Translations under genes and position numbers: made by a program | Part shown: positions 1-6,574 of the stretch, in pieces | Layout: each line of letters starts with the position of its first letter | Position numbering within the stretch: position 1 is the stretch's first letter | Assembly: GCA_015222555.1 (NCBI GenBank) | Contig: JADFVM010000329.1 | Span: 1 to 6,649, forward strand | From: Pseudomonadota bacterium | Lineage (GTDB): Bacteria; Desulfobacterota; JADFVX01 | Reading direction: 5' to 3' | DNA: 6,649 nt | Notes under the pieces: model-generated | Seen by the model: the letters and a program-made list of their open reading frames with translations, nothing else | The model's database searches: none | What the model was told of the DNA's origin: nothing

Positions 1-582
1 GGTGGGGGTTCCAAGAACTTTGCTCTCATTAAAAAGATGCTTTACGATTCACCGGCCACACTTCACAGGCTTCTAGACAAAGTGGCCGATGCGGTGACCG
101 ATTATCTGAAAGCCCAGATCGAAACAGGTGTCCACGCCGTACAGATATTCGACACCTGGGGCGGCATACTTACTCCCGATGACTTTGAACTTTTTTCACT
201 ACAATATATCCAACGAATAATTGAAGGACTGGGAAATAAGGTGCCCGTTATTGTTTTTGCAAAAGGGACAGGTTATATGCTGGAAAGCATTGCGGACACA
301 GGCTGTGATGTAGTCGGTGTCGACTGGATGGCCGACATAGGTGACGTAAGACGCAGGATCGGCAACAAAGTGGCTCTCCAGGGGAATATGGATCCCTGCA
401 CACTTTATGCATCACCTGAAACGATCAGAAAAAGCGTTAAAAACATTCTTGCAAGCTTTGGTGAGGGTGAAGGACATATCTTCAACCTTGGTCACGGCAT
501 TCTTCCGGACATCCCTGTTGAGCATGCCAAGGCTTTTATTAAAGCCGTCCATGAACTGAGTCCTGCCTATCACAAGGATTAA
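1..582 (+). CDS. hemE: Uroporphyrinogen III decarboxylase, 3' part (5' end outside window)
   Basis: Cytoplasmic haem biosynthesis enzyme that removes the four acetate carboxyl groups of uroporphyrinogen III to give coproporphyrinogen III, without a cofactor. The reading frame is open from base 1, and its first residues (GGGSKNFALIKK) are the conserved HemE segment before the ATG at 37, so that ATG is internal and not a start. About 193 residues are visible; the family is usually around 340-355, so roughly the first 150 are missing. Visible hallmarks are FDTWGG (about visible residues 50-55, the substrate-contact loop, with Thr where many homologues have Ser), the GVDW segment, LQGNMDP, and NLGHGILPD near the C-terminus, whose His matches the conserved active-site histidine. 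The stop is followed 4 bases later by hemN, which indicates one transcript. No frameshift is seen. Identification is very secure; only the N-terminal half cannot be judged. Confidence 0.97.
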   Translation, partial: GGGSKNFALIKKMLYDSPATLHRLLDKVADAVTDYLKAQIETGVHAVQIFDTWGGILTPDDFELFSLQYIQRIIEGLGNKVPVIVFAKGTGYMLESIADTGCDVVGVDWMADIGDVRRRIGNKVALQGNMDPCTLYASPETIRKSVKNILASFGEGEGHIFNLGHGILPDIPVEHAKAFIKAVHELSPAYHKD

Positions 583-586
583 TATT

Positions 587-1978
587 ATGACTGATTCTAC
601 AAGAATGAAAATCGACGTTAACATACTGAAAAAATACGCCAAGGCAGGCCCAAGGTATACCAGCTATCCAACGGCACCCAATTTTTCCGATGACTTTAAG
701 TCCAAAGAGTATGCCAGAATAATTAAAGAGACTAACGATGCGGAAAACCCGCCTGACCTTTCTTTATACTTTCATCTCCCCTTTTGCCGCTCCGTTTGCT
801 ATTTCTGCGGCTGCAATGTTATTTTTACCAAAAGAAAAGAACTGGCCGACGAATATATCGACTATCTTGAAAAAGAGATAAAGATGGTGGCAGCCATGCA
901 AAAGCCGGGCAGAAAGGTTTCACAGCTCCACTGGGGTGGCGGCACACCCACCTTTTTAACAACCGATCAAATGAGACGGGTGCAAGGGATTATTAAAGAA
1001 CATTTTGAATTTGCACCGGATATTGAAGCAGGTGTTGAAATTGACCCCCGTGAAGCCTCTGATGAACATATATCTACACTGAGGGAGCTGGGCTTTAACC
1101 GGATAAGTATGGGCATACAGGATTTTGATCCAAAAGTCCAGGAAGCGGTACACAGGATACAAACGGAGGAATTAAGCCGTCACGTTATTGACAAATGCCG
1201 GGAAGAAAATTTTGACAGCATCAATATTGACCTTATCTATGGCCTGCCCTTCCAGAGTGTAAAATCTTTCGAAAAAACGGTCGACAAGATTATCGAAATT
1301 AATCCGGATCGTATGGCTGTATTTAACTTCGCCTATGTGCCCTGGCTAAAATCAGTCCAGAAGATGATCAGGGAAGAAGACCTCCCTTCCGGTGAAGAGA
1401 AGTTCGATATTCTTAAAATGGTGATAGAGAAATTTTCCTCAGCCGGTTATGTCTATATCGGAATGGATCATTTTGCCAAACCGGATGACGAGCTTTTTGT
1501 GGCCCAGCGAAACAAAACACTTTACCGGAACTTTCAGGGTTACACCACAAAAGCGGGCTGTGACCTTTACGGCATGGGTGTTACCTCAATAAGCCAGGTT
1601 GGCAACAGTTATGTTCAAAATGAAAAAGAGCTTCCCGACTACTACCAGGCAATAGAAGAGGGAAGACTGCCAACAGAGCGGGGTTATGAGTTAAATGACG
1701 ATGATCTCTTAAGGCGAAGTGTTATCACGAGGATCATGTGCGATTTCGAACTAAATTTTGTCGACGTTGAAAAGGAATTCAACATCGACTTTAAGAAACA
1801 CTTCGCCCTGGAATTTGCTGAACTCCAACCGATGACAGAAGACAATCTCCTGTCCATTTCAGAAGACAGGATTGTTGTCTCTGACCTTGGACGCATCCTT
1901 ATTAGAAATATTGCCATGGTCTTTGACATTTATCTCAGAAAATCGGAAAAGGAAATGCGTTTTTCAAAGACAGTTTAG
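587..1978 (+). CDS. hemN: Oxygen-independent coproporphyrinogen III oxidase (radical SAM)
   Basis: Converts coproporphyrinogen III to protoporphyrinogen IX by two oxidative decarboxylations, using S-adenosylmethionine and a [4Fe-4S] cluster in the cytoplasm; it follows HemE in the pathway. At 463 aa it matches full-length HemN (E. coli about 457). The N-terminus carries RYTSYPTA (23-30). The radical-SAM cluster motif is Cys67-x3-Cys71-x2-Cys74, followed by Gly75-Cys76, with Tyr61 just before it. WGGGTPT spans 116-122, Glu151 lies in VEIDP, Gln178 in QDFDPKVQEAVHR, Arg190 and Asp215 are present, and FQGYTT is at 316-321. These mark true HemN rather than HemW, which lacks the HemN-type C-terminal domain; here that domain is present and ends in RNIAMVFD...FSKTV. 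The start is supported by AAGGA at 574-578, eight bases before the ATG and inside the end of hemE, so translation is likely coupled. No hemG or hemH follows, so the operon appears to end here. Confidence 0.97.
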   Translation: MTDSTRMKIDVNILKKYAKAGPRYTSYPTAPNFSDDFKSKEYARIIKETNDAENPPDLSLYFHLPFCRSVCYFCGCNVIFTKRKELADEYIDYLEKEIKMVAAMQKPGRKVSQLHWGGGTPTFLTTDQMRRVQGIIKEHFEFAPDIEAGVEIDPREASDEHISTLRELGFNRISMGIQDFDPKVQEAVHRIQTEELSRHVIDKCREENFDSINIDLIYGLPFQSVKSFEKTVDKIIEINPDRMAVFNFAYVPWLKSVQKMIREEDLPSGEEKFDILKMVIEKFSSAGYVYIGMDHFAKPDDELFVAQRNKTLYRNFQGYTTKAGCDLYGMGVTSISQVGNSYVQNEKELPDYYQAIEEGRLPTERGYELNDDDLLRRSVITRIMCDFELNFVDVEKEFNIDFKKHFALEFAELQPMTEDNLLSISEDRIVVSDLGRILIRNIAMVFDIYLRKSEKEMRFSKTV

Positions 1979-1996
1979 TTAACCAAACTTTATTAT
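1972..1996 (+). terminator. Weak possible terminator at hemN stop
   Basis: An 18-base near-palindrome at 1972-1989 (AGTTTAGTT / AACCAAACT, one internal mismatch, no true loop because it centres on GTTAAC) overlaps the hemN stop codon and is followed by the T-rich run TTATTATTTA. An RNA hairpin here would be AT-rich and weak, and the tail is interrupted by A residues. It is the only candidate for ending the hem transcript that I found; the symmetry could be chance. Confidence 0.25.
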
Positions 1997-2285
1997 TTAT
2001 TGAAGTCTCTCGGCTCTCCTCTATTCACACCAATTTCTTCATTTTCTTGATTTAATCCCTATAAAATCTTGACATTATCTACTATTAAATTCTGTTCCAT
2101 CTTAGCAATGTATATGGAGTGTATTTCGTTAAGAATATGTCCTTATCAGTTCATAGTTGATTGACTTAAGTTTCTTATAATGATATTTAAATAAGCTTCG
2201 TGACAGGATAGACGCAATTTTCCAACAACGTCATATCACCATTCATAATTTTCGTCAAAATAAAAGGGCTACCATCGAATCAACA
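1979..2285. other. AT-rich intergenic region between hemN and the phosphatidyltransferase gene
   Basis: About 300 bases with no credible gene on either strand; the longest small frame noticed is an 18-codon ATG frame from 2109, without supporting features. The region probably carries the promoter of the downstream gene. A consensus TATAAT lies at 2176-2181, but no good -35 box sits 15-19 bases upstream of it. A TTGACT at 2161-2166 is only 9 bases from that box and would instead pair with a poor TATTTA at 2184-2189. A perfect TTGACA at 2069-2074 has no matching -10. No riboswitch-like or strong hairpin structure was recognised. Confidence 0.5.
2169..2190 (+). promoter_or_regulatory. Possible -10 box for the phosphatidyltransferase gene
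   Basis: TATAAT at 2176-2181 is a perfect -10 match about 105 bases before the ATG at 2286, on the correct strand for the downstream gene. The lack of a recognisable -35 at normal spacing, and the high AT content which makes such hexamers common, keep this tentative. Confidence 0.25.
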
Positions 2286-3152
2286 ATGCAGTATTACTCG
2301 TTTGAAAATGGATGCAAGTTTAAAGATAAAGATAACTTTCTCGATATTAATTATCTCTTTCTTCCCGGCTATAAATGGGTCCTTAAGAAGCTATATTATA
2401 CGCCTGTCCGTCCCGAAGCTATTGCACTGCTTTCACTCTTTGCCGGCATTATTTCGGCCTATTATTATGCCCAAGGTGAATACGCCCCCTCAATCATTGG
2501 CGCTTTTTTCATCCTAATAAAAAACTATCTCGACAGCCTGGATGGGCACCTGGCACGTGCAAAGGGACTGGTAAGTCGATTCGGACGTTTTCTCGATTCA
2601 CTTTGCGATGCCTTTGTATATCTTTTCCTTTTTCTGGCCATTGCAATCAACCTGTCGGGAACGAAATCATATCTACTGGCATTTACCGCTATGGTATGTG
2701 CTTTTCTTCAATGCTCCATTTACAATTATTACGTCGTCTCCTACAAAACTTTTATTTACGGATCAGGTGCAAACAAGACGGATGAGAGGATAGGTGAGGA
2801 TGAAACATGGGATAACCAAGAGAACCTTGCTGGAAAGCTTGTCTATCTCATGCAGTTGCTTTATCATTGGATTTATGGCTGGCAGGATAGAATTGTCGCC
2901 AGGATTGATCACTTGACCTTAAATGTTTACAAAAAGCGCGTTGGGGAAACTACCGAAACCTTTATTGATAAATCATGGTACGCAGACAAAGCCTTTCTAG
3001 CTTTCATCTCGCCCTTATGCTTTGGGACTCAAATACTCCTGCTTGTCATATGCACGATAACAAACAACCTTGAAGGCTATCTCATTTTTATGATTACAGG
3101 GGCCAACCTTTATACCCTATCAATTATAATGCTAAGGACACTTTTTAAGTAA
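2286..3152 (+). CDS. CDP-alcohol phosphatidyltransferase family membrane protein
   Basis: Integral inner-membrane enzyme family that transfers a phosphatidyl (or related) group from a CDP-activated donor to an alcohol, as in phospholipid synthesis. The full family signature is present without deviation: Asp83-x2-Asp86-Gly87-x2-Ala90-Arg91-x8-Gly100-x3-Asp104-x3-Asp108, with all four metal- and substrate-binding aspartates. TPVRPEAIALLSLFAG (39-54) is the typical entry to the first membrane helix. Hydrophobic segments lie near 44-62, 68-80, 109-123, 127-150, 238-258 and 262-285. A long polar stretch (about 158-235) separates the middle and last helices and helps make the protein (288 aa) longer than the typical 180-240 aa bacterial PgsA or PssA. 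Acceptor specificity (glycerol-phosphate, serine, inositol-phosphate or other) cannot be assigned. The start is the only ATG before residue 135; its ribosome site is poor (AAAAGGG about 17 bases upstream). The gene converges on the propeller gene with a 5-base gap. Confidence 0.9.
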   Translation: MQYYSFENGCKFKDKDNFLDINYLFLPGYKWVLKKLYYTPVRPEAIALLSLFAGIISAYYYAQGEYAPSIIGAFFILIKNYLDSLDGHLARAKGLVSRFGRFLDSLCDAFVYLFLFLAIAINLSGTKSYLLAFTAMVCAFLQCSIYNYYVVSYKTFIYGSGANKTDERIGEDETWDNQENLAGKLVYLMQLLYHWIYGWQDRIVARIDHLTLNVYKKRVGETTETFIDKSWYADKAFLAFISPLCFGTQILLLVICTITNNLEGYLIFMITGANLYTLSIIMLRTLFK

Positions 3153-3157
3153 AAAAC

Positions 3158-4555
3158 TCATTCCTCAATTATAGACAATTTAAAAACATTTACTGAATTT
3201 CCGCCATAGCCCTTGGCACCTTGAGAGGTCACCCATAACTGCTTTCCATCGGGAGAGACATCGAGGCCCACCGGATAGGAATCAACAGGCACATTCATTA
3301 TTACTTTCATCTGTTCAGTATCGATAACGGCAACCTTACTTGCATACTTAACAGCTGCAAAAAGGAAACGTCCATCAGGAGAGAGATCTATAGTTCGTGT
3401 TCCCACACCTGTACTAACCTCTTTTCGTGCTTTGAGTTTCTTAATGCCCCCAAGGGCCGCTTTAACGAGATCTGCAACAGGATAGCTTGATACATAACCT
3501 GACACATTAGAGCTTAAATAGAGTGTTTCTCCATCAGGCGATAAAACCAGGTGACGCGGTGTTGGCTTCATTCCGTAAACAGTGCCTATATAGGCCTTCT
3601 TTTCAACATCAATGACAGCGATACCACCGCCTTTCATACGACCCACCAAAAGATAACGACTGTCGGGCGTAAAGACACCACCTCTGAGACAAAAGCCACA
3701 AGCCTTGTCACGATTGACTTTAATATCACTTTTTACGGTATATTTTCGCTCAACAGTAACCAGGCTGTCATGTTTAAAGCTGGCGGCATTGTTTCCACTA
3801 ACATCAATAAAACCTATCGTATTATCACCCCAGTGAATAACTGACAACCATTTGCCATTAGGTGAAGTGGCAATACTTTTTGGGAGAGGGCCTGTAGACA
3901 TAACGCGCACGATCTCATCTTTTTCAGTGTCGATAACGGCCACGGCTGAAGGCAGTATGGCATTCATGTCATAGCTTCTCCGGTAATAGCTGCTCCAGAG
4001 GTAACGTCCGCCATGGGTCTCTGCAAATTCTACCGGTTTGCCTGAAAACGCTTTTTTTGAGGAGATTTTGCTATTGTTTGGAAATAACGCCCAGGTAACA
4101 TTATTAAGGTCATCTATAAAAAGGTCTTCATTAGCCCGATCAAAGCGATGGGCGATCTTTCCCTTTTTTAAAAGTGTCGCAGGATCATAAACGAGGGTTG
4201 ATAAGCCTTCAAGGGAATTGACATAAACTTTAGAAACGGCCATAGATGAGCGAACAGATTTGGGTGAATAAATATCTCTGTCAAAATGGTCTGCAGGATC
4301 TTTTGTCCTGGCATAGTATTGCTGAAATTTAGCCGATAGAGTTATAGACAACATGATGACTTTATTGTTTTCAGAAGGAGAGACACTAACCTCATTCCGG
4401 TTTCCGATAACGGCTCTTACGAGTTTGGGTCTATTCGCCAATTGTGTTGATTGGAGATTCGCAGGGTTCTCTTGTGCATAGACAAAAGACTGACAAATTA
4501 AATTCGATGAAATGCAAAAAAAGATTAAAAAGATCCTGAATATCCTATTTGACAT
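3158..4555 (-). CDS. Secreted YVTN-type beta-propeller repeat protein
   Basis: Predicted periplasmic protein of 465 aa with no known reaction. Residues 1-27 form a signal peptide: Arg4 and Arg7, a hydrophobic core, and a VYA|QE cleavage site. It is not a lipoprotein, since NLIC does not fit a lipobox. The C-terminal half carries recurrent propeller blades, each with a VAVID(T/V)E-type strand followed by SPDG or a variant: AVAVIDTEKDEIV (205-217) with ATSPNGKWLSV (229-239), IAVIDVEKK (312-320) with VLSPDGETLYLSS (337-349), DLSPDGRFLFAA (390-401) with VAVIDTEQMKVI (408-419), then DVSPDGKQLWVTS (432-444). Residues about 45-200 are more divergent and probably form further blades. A CGFC motif (286-289) is unusual inside such a fold. 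The start is supported by AGGAG (complement of 4562-4566) six bases upstream. The M23 gene lies upstream on the same strand but is separated by a strong terminator. Such propellers are often structural or ligand-binding scaffolds; any enzyme role here is unknown. Confidence 0.85.
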   Translation of the reverse strand: MSNRIFRIFLIFFCISSNLICQSFVYAQENPANLQSTQLANRPKLVRAVIGNRNEVSVSPSENNKVIMLSITLSAKFQQYYARTKDPADHFDRDIYSPKSVRSSMAVSKVYVNSLEGLSTLVYDPATLLKKGKIAHRFDRANEDLFIDDLNNVTWALFPNNSKISSKKAFSGKPVEFAETHGGRYLWSSYYRRSYDMNAILPSAVAVIDTEKDEIVRVMSTGPLPKSIATSPNGKWLSVIHWGDNTIGFIDVSGNNAASFKHDSLVTVERKYTVKSDIKVNRDKACGFCLRGGVFTPDSRYLLVGRMKGGGIAVIDVEKKAYIGTVYGMKPTPRHLVLSPDGETLYLSSNVSGYVSSYPVADLVKAALGGIKKLKARKEVSTGVGTRTIDLSPDGRFLFAAVKYASKVAVIDTEQMKVIMNVPVDSYPVGLDVSPDGKQLWVTSQGAKGYGGNSVNVFKLSIIEE

Positions 4556-4588
4556 GACTTACTCCTGAGATAACCGTTTTTTTGACAT

Positions 4589-4624
4589 AAAAAAAAGGGA
4601 GAAGCCAAATCAGGCCTCTCCCTT
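4589..4624 (-). terminator. Strong intrinsic terminator of the M23 peptidase gene
   Basis: On the minus strand the arms GGGAGAGGCC (complement of 4613-4622) and GGCTTCTCCC (complement of 4597-4606) form a 10-bp stem with a single G-U wobble and a 6-base loop. A run of eight T follows (complement of 4589-4596), and AA/TT pairs can extend the base of the stem. This is a textbook Rho-independent terminator, about 20 bases past the M23 stop codon. It ends only about 33 bases before the propeller start, so propeller expression needs either read-through or its own promoter. Confidence 0.9.
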
Positions 4625-4644
4625 GGAACAGATTCATTATTTTA

Positions 4645-5544
4645 TTAATTTAAGATATAATTTCTTGGATTAACTGGCACACCGTTGACTCTCACTTCAT
4701 AATGAAGATGGGGGCCCGTAGACCGTCCGGTGCTTCCAACGGCGGCTAATTTATCGCCTCGTTTTACTTTTTGCCCTATCTTTACAAATATTTTTGAGTT
4801 GTGACCGTATCGCGTCGCCAAACCATAACCATGGTCGATGACAAGAAGTTTGCCATAACCCGATTCAACGCCAACGTATGTTACCCTTCCATCGGCCGGC
4901 GCGACAATTGGTGTTCCTGTTCTTGTCGCCACATCCATACCATCATGATTTTTGTATTTGCCCGTAAAGGGAGAAAGCCTCTTCCCGAAATTTGAGGTTA
5001 CCCACCCCCGCACTGGCCATACGGATGGGGTAGAAGCAAGCATGGACTTTTTATCCTCTAAAAATTCCATTAATTCGCTGAAACTTTCCTCCTGCACCGC
5101 TGCTTCAACACTCAGGTTATCCAGGTCTGAATGCATTTGCTGAACAATGACATTCCTTCTCTGTCCATAGTCGAGGAGCTTTCTTTCATCAGGACCACCT
5201 ACTCCAACATAGGGTTCCATACTTTTTGGCTGTTCAAGGTTTGTTATGACTCTCAGTTTTGCATCAAACTTTCTCAGCTTTACCATCTGATTTTCAAGTG
5301 TTGACACCTTGTTCGAAAAAGCCTGCAGCTGCCCTTTTTGGGTTTCATTTTCTTCCAGCAATTCCTTGACCTGCCATACTTGACTTTTCACACTGACATA
5401 ATCGTATAATAAATAGGCAGATGCCAGAACAGAAAATGCAAAGACACCAACTAATCCCTTCAGTAATTTCCCTGAAATATGGAGCCTCTTAACATTTGAC
5501 GATTTCTTAGGGACAATTAGAACCGTATAAGAATCTTTCCCCAC
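4645..5544 (-). CDS. Membrane-anchored M23 (LytM-type) metallopeptidase
   Basis: Zinc endopeptidase family that cleaves peptidoglycan cross-links or stem peptides; expected to act on the cell wall from the periplasmic face of the inner membrane. The protein is 299 aa, with a short cytoplasmic N-terminus rich in Lys/Arg (1-27), one transmembrane helix (about 28-48), and a predicted coiled-coil or helical stalk (about 52-98 and 135-170). The M23 domain spans about 176-299. The catalytic set is complete: His200-x3-Asp204 (HDGMD), His248 (RYGHNS), and His279-x-His281 (GPHLHYEV). His200, Asp204 and His281 are the expected zinc ligands, so this is likely active rather than a degenerate EnvC/NlpD-type activator. 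It starts at GTG, fixed by a strong ribosome site six bases upstream. The architecture is like the M23 proteins that often sit next to bactofilin genes, but no bactofilin is in this window. A terminator follows, and the LOG gene diverges upstream. Confidence 0.93.
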   Translation of the reverse strand: MGKDSYTVLIVPKKSSNVKRLHISGKLLKGLVGVFAFSVLASAYLLYDYVSVKSQVWQVKELLEENETQKGQLQAFSNKVSTLENQMVKLRKFDAKLRVITNLEQPKSMEPYVGVGGPDERKLLDYGQRRNVIVQQMHSDLDNLSVEAAVQEESFSELMEFLEDKKSMLASTPSVWPVRGWVTSNFGKRLSPFTGKYKNHDGMDVATRTGTPIVAPADGRVTYVGVESGYGKLLVIDHGYGLATRYGHNSKIFVKIGQKVKRGDKLAAVGSTGRSTGPHLHYEVRVNGVPVNPRNYILN

Positions 5545-5550
5545 TACTGA

Positions 5551-5558
5551 CTCCTTCT
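5551..5558 (-). promoter_or_regulatory. Ribosome binding site fixing a GTG start for the M23 gene
   Basis: The minus strand reads AGAAGGAG (complement of 5551-5558), a near-complete Shine-Dalgarno match, six bases before the GTG at 5544-5542. No ATG in frame lies nearby (the next Met is residue 110), so this site decides the start. Confidence 0.85.
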
Positions 5559-5616
5559 GGACAACTTGAAATATATAATATTATTGATATTTATGATTAA
5601 AAAGTTTCTGTGGCAC

Positions 5617-5646
5617 TATCTACCACAATCACAAAGACACTGTCAA
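5617..5646 (-). promoter_or_regulatory. Candidate sigma-70-like promoter of the M23 gene
   Basis: The minus strand carries a perfect TTGACA (complement of 5641-5646), an 18-base spacer, and TAGATA (complement of 5617-5622) as a weak -10. It lies about 70 bases upstream of the GTG start on the correct strand. The -35 is convincing but the -10 matches poorly, so the call is moderate to low. Confidence 0.35.
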
Positions 5647-5690
5647 GAGTTATTTGGCAGACAACTTTTGCTTTTAAAATACTGTAGCCT

Positions 5691-5718
5691 TTGATAATAT
5701 TACATTTCTGACTATAAA
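5691..5718 (+). promoter_or_regulatory. Candidate sigma-70-like promoter of the LOG-family gene
   Basis: TTGATA (5691-5696, five of six consensus bases), a 16-base spacer, and TATAAA (5713-5718, five of six) on the plus strand. It would give a leader of about 75 bases before the ATG at 5801. It lies back to back with the candidate M23 promoter in the 256-base divergent spacer, with the two -35 boxes about 45 bases apart, so a regulator bound between them could affect both genes. Confidence 0.5.
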
Positions 5719-5800
5719 AACAAGATAATTCATCATATCGTCAAAAATTTCAACGACTTAACTACAAAATAATCTGTTTACTCAAGGGGCAAAAGGAATA

Positions 5801-6517
5801 ATGAGCAAAAAAGATAAGAGAAGAATACTGGCCCTGAAAGACAAGGAAGTCAGAGAAGCCCAGTTTTTAATTGATGAGTTTAAAGTAGGCGATACATGGA
5901 GGATTTTTAGAATCATGTCTGAGTTTGTCGAAGGCTTTGAAAGCCTGGCTGACATGGGTTCCGCTGTATCTATTTTTGGCTCTTCGCGGACAAAAAAGGG
6001 AGAACCTTACTACGAAAAAGCCCGTTTACTTGGAGAGAGAATGGCTAAGAGCGACATAACAGTTATCACCGGAGGCGGACCTGGCATCATGGAGGCAGCC
6101 AATAAAGGCGCTTACAAAGCAGGCGGAAAATCTATCGGCATCAACATTGAACTCCCCTTTGAACAGAAGCCAAATAAATATACAACGCACTTAATTTCTA
6201 TGAAGTACTTTTTCATAAGGAAAGTGATGCTGGTAAAATACTCGCAGGCGTTTATCATATTTCCCGGCGGTTTCGGCACTATGGATGAGTGCTTTGAAGC
6301 ATTAACCCTCATTCAAACAATGAGAATCAAGCCTTTCCCCATTATACTTGTGGGAAAGGAGTATTGGGAAGGCCTTCTTTCATGGATAAGAGAAAGAATG
6401 CTCGAAGAGAAACTTATCAGGGAAAGTGATTATGAGCTCATACAGTTATGTGATGACACAGACGACATATCAAGAGTTGTCAGTGATTTCATAAACAAGG
6501 AAAACAACTATAAATAG
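5801..6517 (+). CDS. LOG-family (TIGR00730-type) Rossmann-fold protein
   Basis: Cytoplasmic protein of the LOG family (often misnamed lysine decarboxylase). Characterised members hydrolyse the N-glycosidic bond of nucleoside 5'-monophosphates, for example cytokinin riboside monophosphate or purine nucleotides. Of its 238 aa, VSIFGSSRTKK (56-66) opens the Rossmann fold, and TGGGPGIMEAANKGA (90-104) is the phosphate-binding loop. Arg140-Lys141 and PGGFGTMDE (155-163) are the family's signature catalytic and substrate-binding elements, with Glu163 intact. A charged N-terminal extension of about 45 residues precedes the core, ending in a helix (FRIMSEFVEGFESL, 36-49) that occurs in many bacterial homologues and supports the upstream start. 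AAGGA at 5793-5797 is only three bases from the ATG; AAGGGG at 5784-5789 (11 bases away) may serve instead. The real substrate is unknown, and the divergent M23 neighbour gives no clue. Confidence 0.88.
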   Translation: MSKKDKRRILALKDKEVREAQFLIDEFKVGDTWRIFRIMSEFVEGFESLADMGSAVSIFGSSRTKKGEPYYEKARLLGERMAKSDITVITGGGPGIMEAANKGAYKAGGKSIGINIELPFEQKPNKYTTHLISMKYFFIRKVMLVKYSQAFIIFPGGFGTMDECFEALTLIQTMRIKPFPIILVGKEYWEGLLSWIRERMLEEKLIRESDYELIQLCDDTDDISRVVSDFINKENNYK

Positions 6518-6574
6518 AAGTTTTCTCCATTATTGCATATATTCTGTCTGTCTAGCACAGCGTTTCTTAATTAG

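Noticed and set aside
37..39. ATG at 37 as the start of a short hemE-like gene
   Set aside because: The frame is open to base 1 and encodes the conserved GGGSKNF segment of HemE, so the gene is cut by the window edge rather than truncated.
2069..2097. Perfect TTGACA as a -35 promoter box downstream of hemN
   Set aside because: No acceptable -10 hexamer occurs at 15-19 bases; in such AT-rich sequence a lone hexamer is not evidence.
2109..2165. Small ATG frame of 18 codons in the hemN downstream gap
   Set aside because: Short, no ribosome site of note, no recognisable protein features; expected by chance.
3551..3844. Plus-strand frame of 97 codons opposite the propeller gene
   Set aside because: It is antisense to a well-supported gene with a signal peptide and repeats; the encoded sequence has no recognisable features.
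5575..5584. ATAATATTAT palindrome as an operator near the M23 start
   Set aside because: A 10-base palindrome made only of A and T in an AT-rich spacer is expected by chance.
5655..5671. Sigma-54-like promoter (TTGGCA ... TTGC) on the plus strand upstream of the LOG gene
   Set aside because: The GG and GC elements are separated by 12 bases instead of the strictly required 10, and the intervening consensus is poor.
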